A stretch of DNA of 64,000 nt, taken from Penicillium oxalicum (Eukaryota > Ascomycota > Eurotiomycetes > Eurotiales > Aspergillaceae). Shown here in pieces: positions 46,373 through 57,102 of this stretch. The DNA is taken from assembly GCF_001723175.1 (NCBI RefSeq), contig NC_064653.1, positions 1,612,001 to 1,676,000 on the forward strand, given 5' to 3'. The position numbers were made by a program, and so were the translations under genes. Every line of letters starts with the position of its first letter. Position 1 is the first letter of the stretch. A model generated the notes under the pieces. The model ran no database searches, was not told the DNA's origin, and saw nothing but the letters and a program-made list of their open reading frames with translations.

Positions 46373-47381
46373 CTATCTTCCTCGCTCCAAATCATCATCC
46401 GGTTGGCGCGAACCACCAAACCACTTCTTCGAACGACGTTCGTTGCGGGCTTTTTTAACCCGTGCAGGCCTCGCAGGGGGTTGCTGAGCATTTGTTGCCC
46501 CCTGCGTGCCTGAAATGGTCTGTTCGCTGTACTGAGGCGGCAAGTCATCGACCACGCCGGTTTCCTGCCTATCCCACTCATCAGGAAGACTGTGATCAAC
46601 AACTCGTGCTTCTGGCCTGCCATCAGCGGCTGCAGCACCGTCGCGTGGTATCTGGGACTTGAGTGTTTTCGCGCCCTTTTCGCGAAGATGTTTTTCCAGA
46701 ATGACGGCATTCCGAGTGTTGCATTTGTACACGGCATCTGCCACATCGCCGACAAAGGGAACCAAGCCAATGATAAAGTCAATGATTACATTTATCATCA
46801 TCATCATCCGCAGACGCGGCGGAAGTCCACCTTCGATCTCTTCGCATTTCTTCACCACCATCATGGCAAGTGCGGCGTCTGCGGCGTCTCCGGCACTGAA
46901 ATGGTAGTCTGGTCAGCGAGTTATGTCCTGGGATCGAAGAAAGAAGGAAGCAGAATCCTTTGCGAATCGCACACTCACAATGGAACAAGGCCGATCACAC
47001 TTCCCCACCCAAATCTGATCCCGCACAAATTAAATAAGGCATAATCGAGTCGGTACGCTCTGCGCTTAACCTGAGTGAGGATCTTGCCATCCTTCTCTGT
47101 TAATCCAGGCGGAATCGCTTTGCGACGCCTTTGCGTCTTTTTGCCCAGAGCTTGACCCAGACGTGAGGCTGGGACTTCTTCGAAATACGGGTCCTGCAGT
47201 TTTTCATCAACACCATTAGCTCTAGCTTGACTTTCTCGCAGAAACGCCTTGCAAAGAGAGGGGGCTGTAGAAGGACCAAAGAAGTATAAGCAGAATACAG
47301 ACTTACCTCGGTTCCAAAATGATTTCTAGCAGATTCGGCAAGCACTCTCTTGCCTACGAGGGACCAAAGTAGCCCGGACAT
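46373..47381 (-). CDS. DUF4112 membrane-associated protein
   Basis: Exons on the minus strand: 47381-47307, 47193-46979 and 46895-46373, giving 270 residues. The DUF4112 core has two related halves: RFGWGSVIGLVPFAGDAADA and INVIIDFIIGLVPFVGDVADA, each a hydrophobic helix followed by a Gly-Asp-x-x-Asp motif, so a membrane-embedded hairpin is likely. A lysine/arginine-rich stretch precedes the core. The C-terminal 90 residues are proline- and charge-rich and end in basic sequence. The function of this family is not established; I infer only membrane association. It is tail-to-tail with ncs2. Confidence 0.88.
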
Positions 47382-48202
47382 GGCTCACTGAGGGATAGAA
47401 AAATGGTGGATAACTCCCAAGTGTTGATCCAGTTGCTCAAGCGCAGCTCGGGGGGGAATGCGATGATTGAGGGCTGTCTGCTACGGGCAGATTATGAAGT
47501 GCCAGCAGACGGTGGAGAATTGATCACTTGTCGTGAGCAAGCCAGAAGGAGGGGGGGAAAACTTCAGTAGGTGTAAATTTCAAATCGGCTGGGGTAGTGA
47601 GAAGAAAGAGCCGGAATATAAATGGCGGTGCGAGACAAGTCAGAGGATCAGAGCATTTTGTTTGCTGGCAGTCTGGCACAACGTCATTCCACAGCCCTCT
47701 CGATTGGGCCATCTCCCCAAGCTTGACTTTGGCTGCCGATCTCTGTGGCGCTCACAGCTTCGCACAGCCACATTTATCGTACGCCACATATTTCACCCGA
47801 CCAGAGTTTCCCGCGTCTGCCCGCGGGCGGAACTCTGCCAGGTCAAGACGGGAGGTTCAGTTCAGTTTGGCAGCCCGAGCAGGCTGCCTGACTCAGCAGA
47901 TCGTCACCACCTCACCTACCGCCTGTGTTCAGCTGCATTTGGGCAGCTCCGCTGTACTTGCGCCTAAGGTTTGATCATCACCTTCTTTTCCTCTCCTCGG
48001 TTGGAATCTTGCCATTCTTTGCTCGAGCTCGTTGGATCGAGTGCCAAATTTCCTATTCGCTCTCGTAACTCCGATCTATTTGGACTGCGGCACCCACTCG
48101 GCAAGCCCCCTCCTGTGGTATCGAGCCTTGTCGCGTTCGGCGGCCTCAACAAGCGTCTGATTTTGGTCGTCCGCGTGGAGATGCGAAGCTTCGTTGCCCG
48201 TC
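47382..48202. other. Divergent promoter, DUF4112 gene and dcp2
   Basis: About 820 bp between head-to-head genes; it includes the probable dcp2 5' leader. No coding sequence assigned. Confidence 0.55.
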
Positions 48203-50888
48203 ATGACCGAATCAAAGATGCAACTAGAAGATTGTGGGTTTTTGACAGTCAACTGATTCCCTCTGGTTGGAGCGCATATCTAATCACACCACGTTTAAAC
48301 CTCGGTCAGGGCTGGATGATTTATGTGTCCGATTCATTATCAACCTACCCCACGAAGAACTCGAGTCTGTTGAACGGATCTGTTTTCAGGTCGAAGAGGC
48401 GCAATGGTTCTATGAAGATTTTATTCGACCCCTCGATCCTGCGCTGCCCTCGCTTTCACTGAAGGCTTTCAGTCTGCGCATTTTCCAACACTGCCCTCTG
48501 ATGTCGCAATGGTCTCACTACCATCACATGGCGGCGTTCTCTGAATTCTTAGCCTACAAGACTAGAGTTCCGGTTCGTGGCGCAATCCTTCTTAATGAAG
48601 AGATGGATTCGGTGGTCTTGGTAAAAGGCTGGAAGAAAGGTGCGAATTGGAGTTTTCCGCGGGGAAAGATCAATAAGGGCGAGCCGGACTTGGACTGCGC
48701 AATCCGCGAGGTCTACGAAGAGACTGGCTTCGACGTGCGCGCAGCCAACTTGATCAAGTCAGAAGACTCTGTCAAGTCGATTGAGGTGACGATGCGAGAA
48801 CAGCACATGCGACTGTTTGTGTTCCCTGGCGTTCCTCGCGACACGCATTTTGAGCCGCGAACTCGCAAAGAGATTAGCAAGATTGAATGGTACAAGCTGT
48901 CAGAGCTACCGACGCTCAAGAAAAACAAGCAGCAGGATGAGGGAATGGCCGTCGCAAATGCCAACAAGTTCTACATGGTCGCGCCTTTCCTGCATCCATT
49001 AAAGAAGTGGATTGCTCAGCAAAAGAGACTAGCCCTCAAGGACCAGCCAGGCGTCAAGTCATCTGTGCATGTTGGGGGCTATGCATCTATGGACGAAGGT
49101 GCTAACAATACCGAAAATCCTCCGTATGGAAGCGGCATGGCTGATCTTCCAGAAGCTGACGCAGCAGCACCTGCGCCAGATGTCTCTTCTCATATCAAGC
49201 AGCTGCTGAGGATTGGTGGAGGGCAAACTGAGTCGACACCAGTGCCGGCTCCACCTTCAGTCTTGCCCGCTGCCGCAGTTGATCAAAGCAAATCTCATGC
49301 GCTGCTGGCCCTTCTCAGAACCGGCTCCCAAGCCAGTTCTTCTCAGGCACAAGAGAACGTCACCCCTCAAGCTCCCAGCGGCGTTGGCTTCCCGTCAAAC
49401 CAGGACATCCACTTCGCTCCTGATTTCTTTCCCGGGTTTCCCTTGCAGCAGCAACATGTGCGGCCCTCCGATTTCATGCCGGAAAGAAATTTACAGCATC
49501 TTCCTGGTAATCCTTTGCCACCTTCCCAGGTCCAGTCGCATCCTCAGTCTCGGTCATTCACAATGTCCGGGCAACATGACCTCGCGAATCCACCCGCTCT
49601 ACCGGCGAACCTACACTCTGGACATCAGCAATATCAGAGCAACCACGCGCACATCACTTCTCAATTCAGCACCGCACCACCGAGGAACGCTGTGGCTCCA
49701 TTCCAAAGGACAGGTGATCCTCAGTTTTCTGAGAAGATGGAGCCCTCTCGAGGTCCAGGAGCGGCCGTACCACCAGCCAGCAAACTTCCCCCGCCTAAAC
49801 TGACAAGTCATTCGCTCGCGCTTCTCGGCTTTTTCAAAGATGAGAACAAGACTCCCAAGACGTCGTTTGCAAACCCGGCTAGCGGTTCTGTGACTTTTCC
49901 CGGGTTTTCACCTGGCCCTCATCCTAGCCAAGGGCGTAAAACCTCTCTCCATCAGGACGGTCTGTTGAATCTGTTCAAGGGTGCAAAAGGTTCGCCAGTA
50001 CCTCCGCCTGCAGAGTTGTCTGGCCGCTCAGTCAGCGCCATGCCACCTTCGCAGAAGCAAATTCTTCAGCGGCCATCACCTCTGCCGGATCATCGGCAGC
50101 AGCGGGGACTTGCAGGGTCCCAACCGTCTACGCATACGGCTCAACCCTCAGTGGATCCTCACGCAGCGTCAAGCAAGTTGCAACTGGAGAAGTCTTCCCG
50201 GTCAAGCTCGAAGAAGTCAGCCGATGGAAGCTCAAGGCGCAGAGACAATTCTGGTCGCCATAACCCAGGTCAACCCCAAGCGCAGCTTTCCTCTCCTATC
50301 ACTATTTTGCCTCGACCTCGGAGCGTCAAGCGCGATACATCAACTTCAGGAACTACGACGTCAAAGCACCAACCTTCGTCACCTCAGGAGGTCCAATCTT
50401 CGCCTGCGCAACCAGTCAAGCCTTTTCAGCCGCAGATTCTGCGTCGCTCGGACAAGAGTGGGTACCATGATATTCGGGCGACCGCTCCCAAGGTGACTGA
50501 GCTTGACCGCCGGTCCAGTCTGGGCGTCGTGCAAGACTCTGAAGGGCTGGTTCTCCCGGCCAATATGGATCGCCGCCCAAGTCAGACCCATGCGCAGAAG
50601 GAGGCCCTCCTCTCTCTTTTCGGTAAATCGCAAGGGTCGCCGGCAATGGCATCAGCTGCAGAGCTTGAATCCACATCTCTCCCTTCACAGCCGCCAAATG
50701 TTTCTGGCTTGGTCAGTCCTCTCTCATCAATGCACATTGCTGGCAGTGGTGGACCCGTTTCCCGTCGTGGAACTCCCCTAGAACCGGACATCGACGAGCC
50801 CTCGAGCTCTGGGAATCGGGTCTCTTCTCCCAGCAACAAGGCATTCTTACTCAGCTATTTGCAAGGCGTTGCAAAGGACGGTCGCTGA
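48203..50888 (+). CDS. dcp2: Dcp2, mRNA-decapping Nudix hydrolase
   Basis: Exons are 48203-48233 and 48310-50888, giving 869 residues. The N-terminal regulatory domain (LDDLCVRFIINLPHEELES to about residue 95) binds Dcp1. The Nudix domain follows, with the Nudix box at about 129-151 (GKINKGEPDLDCAIREVYEE then TGFD) containing the metal-binding glutamates, and then Box B (FEPRTRKEISKIEWYKLSELP). Dcp2 removes the m7G cap and commits mRNA to 5'-3' decay in P-bodies. The ~600-residue tail is disordered and Pro/Ser/Gln-rich, with several short leucine-rich motifs of the kind that bind Edc3 and Pat1 (see findings). The intron splits Trp11; the first exon is only 31 nt. Confidence 0.95.
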
Positions 50889-51248
50889 GCCTTGGTCAAG
50901 AGCCATGTGACAGCTTTTCCTTCGTGGCTGGCTCGCCACTCTGGGGGTCCGGCATCAATTACAAAGACTCGTGGTTCGTAGGTACATGATTTTTTCTAGC
51001 CTTTCACTGGCGATACTGAATGCATTGCGGAATGATATCCGCCCCAACGTCTCCTTCTCAGGTCGTGCCCTATCCTCCATAGTAAGGCAGTCGCCTCCCA
51101 ATTTTGTAGCTTAAGTCAGGAATCTTTGCAGCAACGAACCGCAATCAAGTACAGTTCAAGTTCTAAAAATTATCCCCAACGGATGGATTTCATCTTGCCA
51201 GAGACAGTTGCTGGCGTGAACGACTTGCAATAGGCCCGGGCAAAAAAC
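50889..51248. other. dcp2 3' flank
   Basis: About 360 bp without a recognisable feature between dcp2 and the first tRNA gene. Confidence 0.6.
51242..51247 (-). terminator. Pol III T-run terminator of the first tRNA-Ser
   Basis: Six T on the minus strand, one base after the mature 3' end. Confidence 0.8.
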
Positions 51249-51329
51249 GACAGCTGGCGGATTTGAACCGCCGCCTCCGAAGAGACTTGATTTCTAGTCA
51301 AGCGCCTTAGACCACTCGGCCAAACTGTC
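51249..51329 (-). tRNA. tRNA-Ser (anticodon AGA)
   Basis: The 81-nt cloverleaf on the minus strand has a seven-pair acceptor stem (GACAGTT with AGCTGTC), the A-box TGGCCGAGTGG, an anticodon stem TTGA/TCAA around loop CTAGAAA (anticodon AGA), a long variable arm typical of serine tRNA, and the B-box GGTTCAAATCC. There is no intron and no encoded CCA. A run of six T directly downstream serves as the Pol III terminator. Confidence 0.95.
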
Positions 51330-51420
51330 ATGTGACTTGAAAAGGTAAGCTAGCTTAGCACTCTAATCTAAATTCTCAAATGACAGCCCAAAATAGTTGA
51401 CATGCACACGTGCAATGTAA

Positions 51421-51424
51421 AAAG
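51421..51424 (-). terminator. Pol III T-run terminator of the second tRNA-Ser
   Basis: A run of T on the minus strand (about 51420-51424) a few bases beyond the mature 3' end. Confidence 0.7.
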
Positions 51425-51429
51425 ACCTC

Positions 51430-51510
51430 GACGACCGGCGGATTCGAACCGCCGCCTCCGAAGAGACTTGATTTCTAGTCAAGCGCCTTAGACCACTCGG
51501 CCAGATCGTC
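51430..51510 (-). tRNA. tRNA-Ser (anticodon AGA), second copy
   Basis: The 81-nt gene differs from the neighbouring copy only in the acceptor stem (GACGATC with GGTCGTC, which still pairs) and one T-loop base (GGTTCGAATCC). The anticodon AGA and the long variable arm are identical. It has its own T-run terminator downstream. The pair is a local duplication about 100 bp apart with compensating acceptor changes. Confidence 0.95.
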
Positions 51511-51927
51511 CAGATACTGGAGGCAGATTTTATTACATTGATAAACCATTACTGTCTTCGTTCAATATCTCTGGTCAAGTCATGTCCACATTGAAATTTG
51601 CGATCGCGCAAATGATACTGTTTCTGCTTAGACTATAGTACCATTCCACCTTTAAGTGCTCACGCGCTGTGTTTCACTTTCCTTTTTCTTTTCCCCCTTT
51701 ATCAGCGTTCCACACGTGTTCGAGAGGCTCCAGTGAGTCCACTCTTGATTCTCGACTTGCGAGTCCAGGCGCAGTAGCCTAGTGGGACCGGGTCGCCCAA
51801 GGGGTGTCTGGACTCCGACCCAGGTTCGGTGAGTCGCGTCCTCGCCTCGGAACACCCGCCTAAAGTTCTCCTTCAAGATCGTCTTCAACACCCCCTCGAC
51901 GCCCTTCCGGCACTCCAACGAGGGGCA
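51511..51927. other. Intergenic region and leader of the FAR1-like gene
   Basis: Spacer between the second tRNA gene and the next start codon. Part of it stays open in the frame of the downstream gene but lacks an ATG. Confidence 0.5.
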
Positions 51928-53080
51928 ATGGCAACCACCGACAGTCCCGCCGGAGATGCCCCACCCCCACGACTGTATGGAAAGCAAGTGATCGATCGCA
52001 TTCTTGAGGTGATTCGCTCCAATCCAATCTACGATCCCTTCGTGGAAGATGAGATTCTCAATATCGCCGCCGACTGTGAGCCCCCACCTCCGGCGCCTTG
52101 TCCACGACTTTATGAGACTCGGGAGGCGGCGCTGCAGCACGTAAAGGCCTTTGCCGCCTATCATGGATACTGCTTGACAGTCAAACGCTCAGATCAGATC
52201 AAGGTGGACTTTGTCTGCTCGCGTCACACCCCCATCAAGGCAAGAGAATCACATCCTGTCACGAGAGAGGGGGGACCGAACGAAAATTGGCAACGATTGT
52301 CCCTTTCGACTGCAGCTGCGACGGCGGTTGGCCGTGCCAAGAGGAAAGCGTAATGTCACCACGGAGACCCCATCACCCTCGGTGTGGAAGCTCAGAGTAA
52401 CCCATGGCGATCACAATCATGGACCTTCGCGGCATATTCTTAATGCAGCGCGCTTTCAGGAGGTGTCTCCCGAGGTCGCCCAGGGTCATGCATTGGCGAC
52501 TATGCTCATGAACGGGAATGGACCTGAAGTCATGATGCCAGAAACTCTGCGTATACCTGTGGATCGGCCAACCTCTCCACCTCATCCCGTAATTCCCGAG
52601 GATTTCGCAGAAGCGGATATGGAGGAAGGCGATGATCCGGACAAGGAACCATCCCCTCCAGCGCTGCCTGCCGGGCCACCTCCTGCACCGCCGCCGGGCA
52701 TCTTCGAAACGCGCGAACATGGTCTGGTGCAGCTCAATGACTTTGCCTTCCGTCACGGGTACAGCCTGACCATCAAGCGCTCCGATACCATGAAGGTTGA
52801 CTTTATCTGCGCCTGTTGGCCGAATCCAGAGCATCCCAGGTCGCGAAAGACCGTGGGGACGAATTGTAAATTCCAACTTCAGTTGAGGAGACGTGCGGCG
52901 GCGCCGCCGGGGCGACCGGGCTTTGAGGTCTTGTCTGATCGTCCCAATCTGCCTTGTTGGGAGTTGAGAATCAAGAATGGAGAACACAATCATGGGCCTC
53001 AGTCCCCAACCTCGGCGATGCTGAAGCGAAAAAGAAAGAGCGATGTTGCAGCTCATCTTACAGTCATGAGCGAGTCGTAG
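51928..53080 (+). CDS. Tandem FAR1/WRKY-GCM1-like zinc finger protein (frameshifted)
   Basis: Reading from ATG 51928 with one frame change at a run of six G (52269-52274) gives about 383 residues; with five G the whole gene is open. It has two copies of one domain, at about residues 60-162 and 257-353. Each starts LYETREAALQHVKAF or IFETREHGLVQLNDF, continues through HGYCLTVKRSDQIKVDFVC or HGYSLTIKRSDTMKVDFIC, then a second Cys (NDCPFRLQLRRR, TNCKFQLQLRRR), and ends GDHNHGP or GEHNHGP. The C-C-H-x-H pattern is that of the FAR1-type (WRKY-GCM1 superfamily) DNA-binding fold, known from Mutator-derived plant regulators and some yeast factors. No transposase domain is present. A nuclear DNA-binding role is inference. 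The extra G may be a sequencing error or a real frameshift. Confidence 0.65.
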
Positions 53081-54308
53081 AGATTTGAACTTTTGTGAAT
53101 CTCTAGCCGATGGCCGCACCTTCACGATTAACTCGTAGAGCTCAGAGAAAGCGGCGATCTCTCCATCATCGATTATAGTATTCATGATGCAGGGTCTATT
53201 CTTGTCGAATGACACCTTGCCTGGTCCCTGTAGGAGAACGTCGAAGATGATCCGTATTCGGATTGCTGGAAGATTTATCGTGTAGTCCCATTCATGTGTC
53301 CAGTTAGCACTAGGTACGGGCATACGACAGGAACTGTGAGGTATCGGCCCTGATATGTATGAGCTTCCAATTACCTGCCTCACGTTGTCTGACCTCCACC
53401 TTCGGTTGGGCTCGAACCAATGGAAAATAAATACCATTGGCATGTACATCGAGACGAATCCATACATTCATCTTCCTCGTGTACTTGGTAGGTTAACCTC
53501 CACGTGTATATGCAGGCTCGGGCGTAGGTGGTACCCGTACTATACATATAGATGAAGTACGGATGCAGGAGGGGGATATCCATTGGAAGACGTGAGCGAC
53601 CTTCTATCCACATTGGACCCATTGGATAGCTATATGAGAACCTGTCTTCACAGTGTACCTCCATCTGGCTGTTGTTTGGACCTCTCCATATCTACATGTC
53701 ACTGGTAGGTAGTAGACACCTCAAAGGGCTGCCCGGTAGGTACTAGCTGGGTACTGACATTGATCTATGTGTAGTAGGAATTTGCGCAGCCGTACAGGCA
53801 TAGAGCTACTAATTGAAGTACCTATGGGGAGTTACCTAAAGAGCAGTATGATATAATTTTGTTAGGACCAGTCAACATAGATTGGTCATGGCGGTGCGAC
53901 GGGCTACAGTGAGCCCAACACGAGGAACAACATATACCTGCGGGAGACAGCGCCTTCCACCTACTATTCTGCCCCAATCCACGACTCTCCAACCTCAGAG
54001 GTGGTCCCTCTGAAAACCGTGGATAATTTCTATATACGAGCCTTTCAAGTTTCATTTTTATGGCCGTTCCAGATAGACCAGCAACAGCGCATAGGATCAA
54101 TATATCGTTCATATCATCGATTAAAGCCCGAGTGACTACACATCAATACCGTTTTTCAATTGGACGGGCAGATGGGAAATCTCAATTCCGAGAACTGGAC
54201 CGAGAGTAAGGTTCTGCCGCTGTTTGCCGCCAAACGTCATTGCATACTCCGTTCCGTCGGAGAGATGCCGAATAGCAATTCCATTCCAGCTCATCCATCT
54301 TGTCAATA
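53081..54308. other. Intergenic region
   Basis: Contains scattered TACCTA/TAGGTA-type short words around 53690-53840. No supported gene. Confidence 0.45.
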
Positions 54309-55610
54309 ATGATTCGGCCGCGTCCATCGATCTGTGGCCGCTGTCTCGCGCGCAAAAGACTGTTTACTACAAGCAGCTGCAAATCAGAACAAATACAAAA
54401 TGCGCCTCACCCACCGGATGTCGGCTACTCCCGGCTCACTAACCGGGGCCTTATATCCATCACCGGAGCCGACAGCACCTCTTTCCTGCAAGGATTGATC
54501 ACTCAGAACATGCTGGTGGCCAATGACCCGAATAAGAGAGTCCGCCAAACCGGTACATATGCTGCATTTCTAAACTCGCAAGGTCGCATTCTGAACGATG
54601 TCTTCATCTATCCACTCCCGAGCCCGAACGGAGACCATGCCGAGCGAGAATGGCTAGTTGAAGTTGACCAGAACGAGCTATCCACCTTGTTGAAACACCT
54701 CAAAAAACACAAGCTTCGCGCAAAGCTGAAATTGCGTGCTCTTGATATGGGTGAGCGAACTGTTTGGTCCTCATGGAAGAATCACTCCGAACCACGCTGG
54801 GCGGCGTACAATCTCGAAGCGGAAACTGCGTCCCCATTTGCGTCCTCGCCGAATGTAGTTGGATGCATTGACTCACGAGCTCCCGGCTTCGGGTCCCGTC
54901 TCGTCACTCCGGGATCAGAAGACCTGCGCAGCCACTTGCCCGACGAGTCGCAACTTGCTGGATCCGAGGTGGATCTGGATTCGTACATTGTGCGTCGAAT
55001 ACTCCACGGGATAGCAGAAGGACAAGGCGAGATCATTCGGGAATCAGCATTGCCTCTGGAATCTAATATGGACCTGGGTCGCGCCATTGACTTCCGGAAA
55101 GGCTGTTACGTGGGCCAGGAATTGACCATTCGTACGCATCACACGGGTGTGGTGCGGAAGCGTATACTTCCCGTTCAGTTGTACACTGGAGCGGCCCCTT
55201 CAGCGTCTGGTCCAATCTACGACCCCTCAGCGCAGATTTCACTGCCAGCTCAGGGATCCAACATCAACAAAGCTGGTGGTCGCCGGGGCCGGAGCGCCGG
55301 CAAATTCTTAAGCGGCGTCGGCAATATCGGCCTTGCGTTATGTCGACTGGAAATGATGACTGACATCGCCCTGACCGGTGAGGGATCACAATATTCTCCT
55401 GACAACGAGTTCAAAGTCTCGTGGGAAAATCAGTCCGATCAACAACCGCAAGAAGTCAAGCTGCAGGCTTTCGTGCCAGCCTGGACCAGAGAGTTCATTC
55501 TTGCCGGAAGCGCCAAAAAAACACCCGCACGTTCAGGCGATGTCGAAGGCGAGCGAGCACGGACTCTCGTCGAGCAACTGGAAGAGGAGGAAGCGCAACG
55601 GCGAGAATAA
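54309..55610 (+). CDS. iba57: Iba57/Caf17, mitochondrial Fe-S cluster assembly factor
   Basis: A single exon encodes 433 residues. The N-terminus ([21 protein letters not shown]) is basic and Ser/Arg-rich, as in a mitochondrial targeting sequence. The folate-binding GcvT-like fold follows, with [21 protein letters not shown] and the family signature KGCYVGQE at about 263-270, where the Cys is essential in the family. Iba57 works with Isa1/Isa2 to mature [4Fe-4S] proteins such as aconitase and lipoate synthase in the matrix. ATG 54309 is the first in-frame start; the frame opens only a few codons earlier with TTG. Confidence 0.93.
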   Translation: MIRPRPSICGRCLARKRLFTTSSCKSEQIQNAPHPPDVGYSRLTNRGLISITGADSTSFLQGLITQNMLVANDPNKRVRQTGTYAAFLNSQGRILNDVFIYPLPSPNGDHAEREWLVEVDQNELSTLLKHLKKHKLRAKLKLRALDMGERTVWSSWKNHSEPRWAAYNLEAETASPFASSPNVVGCIDSRAPGFGSRLVTPGSEDLRSHLPDESQLAGSEVDLDSYIVRRILHGIAEGQGEIIRESALPLESNMDLGRAIDFRKGCYVGQELTIRTHHTGVVRKRILPVQLYTGAAPSASGPIYDPSAQISLPAQGSNINKAGGRRGRSAGKFLSGVGNIGLALCRLEMMTDIALTGEGSQYSPDNEFKVSWENQSDQQPQEVKLQAFVPAWTREFILAGSAKKTPARSGDVEGERARTLVEQLEEEEAQRRE

Positions 55611-55824
55611 GTGTAACTATGCAGGACCTGGAAGAAGTGTACAACAGAGCATGTCATGCAGCGTATGTAATTCAATGTTTTTGTCTATCCATGTACATGA
55701 GGCCTTGCAAGTAGCCGGGGTATCTTTTTGATGAAGAATCAACAACCTTGCAATCGAAAATTGGGAAAGAAACAAAAAGACAGACACCGTAGAGTGGTCA
55801 CGAGAAAGGGTAGTAGAACACCTT

Positions 55825-57102
55825 TTAAACACCAGCGGGCTTTGCTTTCACTGCTGCGGCTTCTGCTGCGTCGGCGGCCTCATCCTCCCGGACAAGCTGC
55901 TCCTCGAGCGCCTTGCGCTCCTTCTCCCGCTGTGCATTCTTGAGACGCATCATGGTGATCTCTTGTAGACTAGGGGTCGACGAGGCGGCAGATGGATTGA
56001 AGGAAGAGACTTTGGGAGGGTTCCCACCCGCGGATGGAAATGACCCAAATGAGGGAGCTTTGCCAGAGGATGGGACTCCAGATTTGAGGCCGGCGAAGCT
56101 AAATGCAGGTTTAGCTGAGGCCGGAGAGGGTGCATTTGGCGTATCGGCAGTCGTTTTGGACGTTGACACCGCGGGCTCGTTGGCGGTGCTAAACCCAAGA
56201 TCTGGGGCAGCCCCCGATGCGTATACAATTGAGTCCACCAACGCCCATTCTCCTTCTTTCCGCATGATTTTTTTCTCGCCATCCAACACCGCGGCTTGTG
56301 TGGCGACAATCGACTTGAAAACCACAACACCGAGACCGTAGGTCACTTTGCCCTTTTTTCCTTCCACACGCGCCCGTTTATCCTTTAAAACGAAGGCACC
56401 TTCAATCTCTCCGAATGGCGCACAGAGAGACTTTAGTAGCTCCGCATCCCAATCCGCACCTTGTCCCTCTCTGACCCAGCGCACTTTCACGGAGCGATCC
56501 AGCTCAGAAACATTTGTGCCGCCATTCTGGGACCTGTCCACACGCTGACTGCTTCGATCTGCAGCCTTGCGTGCTTCTTCTTCTTCCGCTTGCACTTTAC
56601 GTTGCTCCTCCTCCAGCTCCCGCTTGAGTTTATCCGTGGCCTCGCGCCGGCGACGTCGTCCATCCTCGGCGATTCGCTCGATTTCCCGCTGAAGCTTGGC
56701 CTCGGCATCCTCGTCTCCCCCGGGAATTCCCCACGACCGTTTCACACCCTGCTGCGTGGGTACTGCCCCCGCGCGCTCGCGGGCCTCGAGGTCTTCGCGC
56801 ATTTTCCGCTTTGCAGCGTCCATCTGGTCGCGCTCGCGCTGCTTGCGCATGCGCGCTTCGCGCGCATTGTCGTAGAGCTGCCGGATCGCAGGATCTGAGA
56901 GGACATCGTTGGCAATTTGGAGGAGGTGGAATTTGTCAATATCGGCATCGGTGGGGTTGGCGATCTTATCGGGGTGGTATTTCAGTGCGGTGCGACGGTA
57001 GGCACGTCGAATCTCGGATTCGTTGGCCGCCGGGGACAAGTCCAATAGCGCGTAAAAATCTTGGTTCGAGGCGGCATGCGCCTTTAAATCGTCTCCTGGC
57101 AT
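55825..57102 (-). CDS. cwf23: Cwf23/DNAJC17-type J-domain splicing factor
   Basis: A single exon encodes 425 residues. The J domain (about 14-85) has the catalytic HPD in RRTALKYHPDK. A long charged coiled-coil (ERDQMDAAKRKMREDLEAR to about 190) comes next, then an RRM (about 205-300; VKVRWVREG, LCAPFGEIEGAFVLKDK, YGLGVVVFKS). The C-terminal part is Ser/Pro/Ala-rich with a terminal charged helix (MMRLKNAQREKERKALEEQ). J domain plus RRM is the architecture of Cwf23 and human DNAJC17, which associate with the spliceosome, in yeast with Ntr1-linked disassembly. Tail-to-tail with iba57. Confidence 0.9.
   Translation of the reverse strand: MPGDDLKAHAASNQDFYALLDLSPAANESEIRRAYRRTALKYHPDKIANPTDADIDKFHLLQIANDVLSDPAIRQLYDNAREARMRKQRERDQMDAAKRKMREDLEARERAGAVPTQQGVKRSWGIPGGDEDAEAKLQREIERIAEDGRRRRREATDKLKRELEEEQRKVQAEEEEARKAADRSSQRVDRSQNGGTNVSELDRSVKVRWVREGQGADWDAELLKSLCAPFGEIEGAFVLKDKRARVEGKKGKVTYGLGVVVFKSIVATQAAVLDGEKKIMRKEGEWALVDSIVYASGAAPDLGFSTANEPAVSTSKTTADTPNAPSPASAKPAFSFAGLKSGVPSSGKAPSFGSFPSAGGNPPKVSSFNPSAASSTPSLQEITMMRLKNAQREKERKALEEQLVREDEAADAAEAAAVKAKPAGV

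Noticed and set aside
52373..53467. 364-codon minus-strand open frame opposite the FAR1-like gene
   Set aside because: It overlaps the antisense of the second zinc-finger copy, whose conservation between copies is in the plus frame; the minus translation has no domain character.
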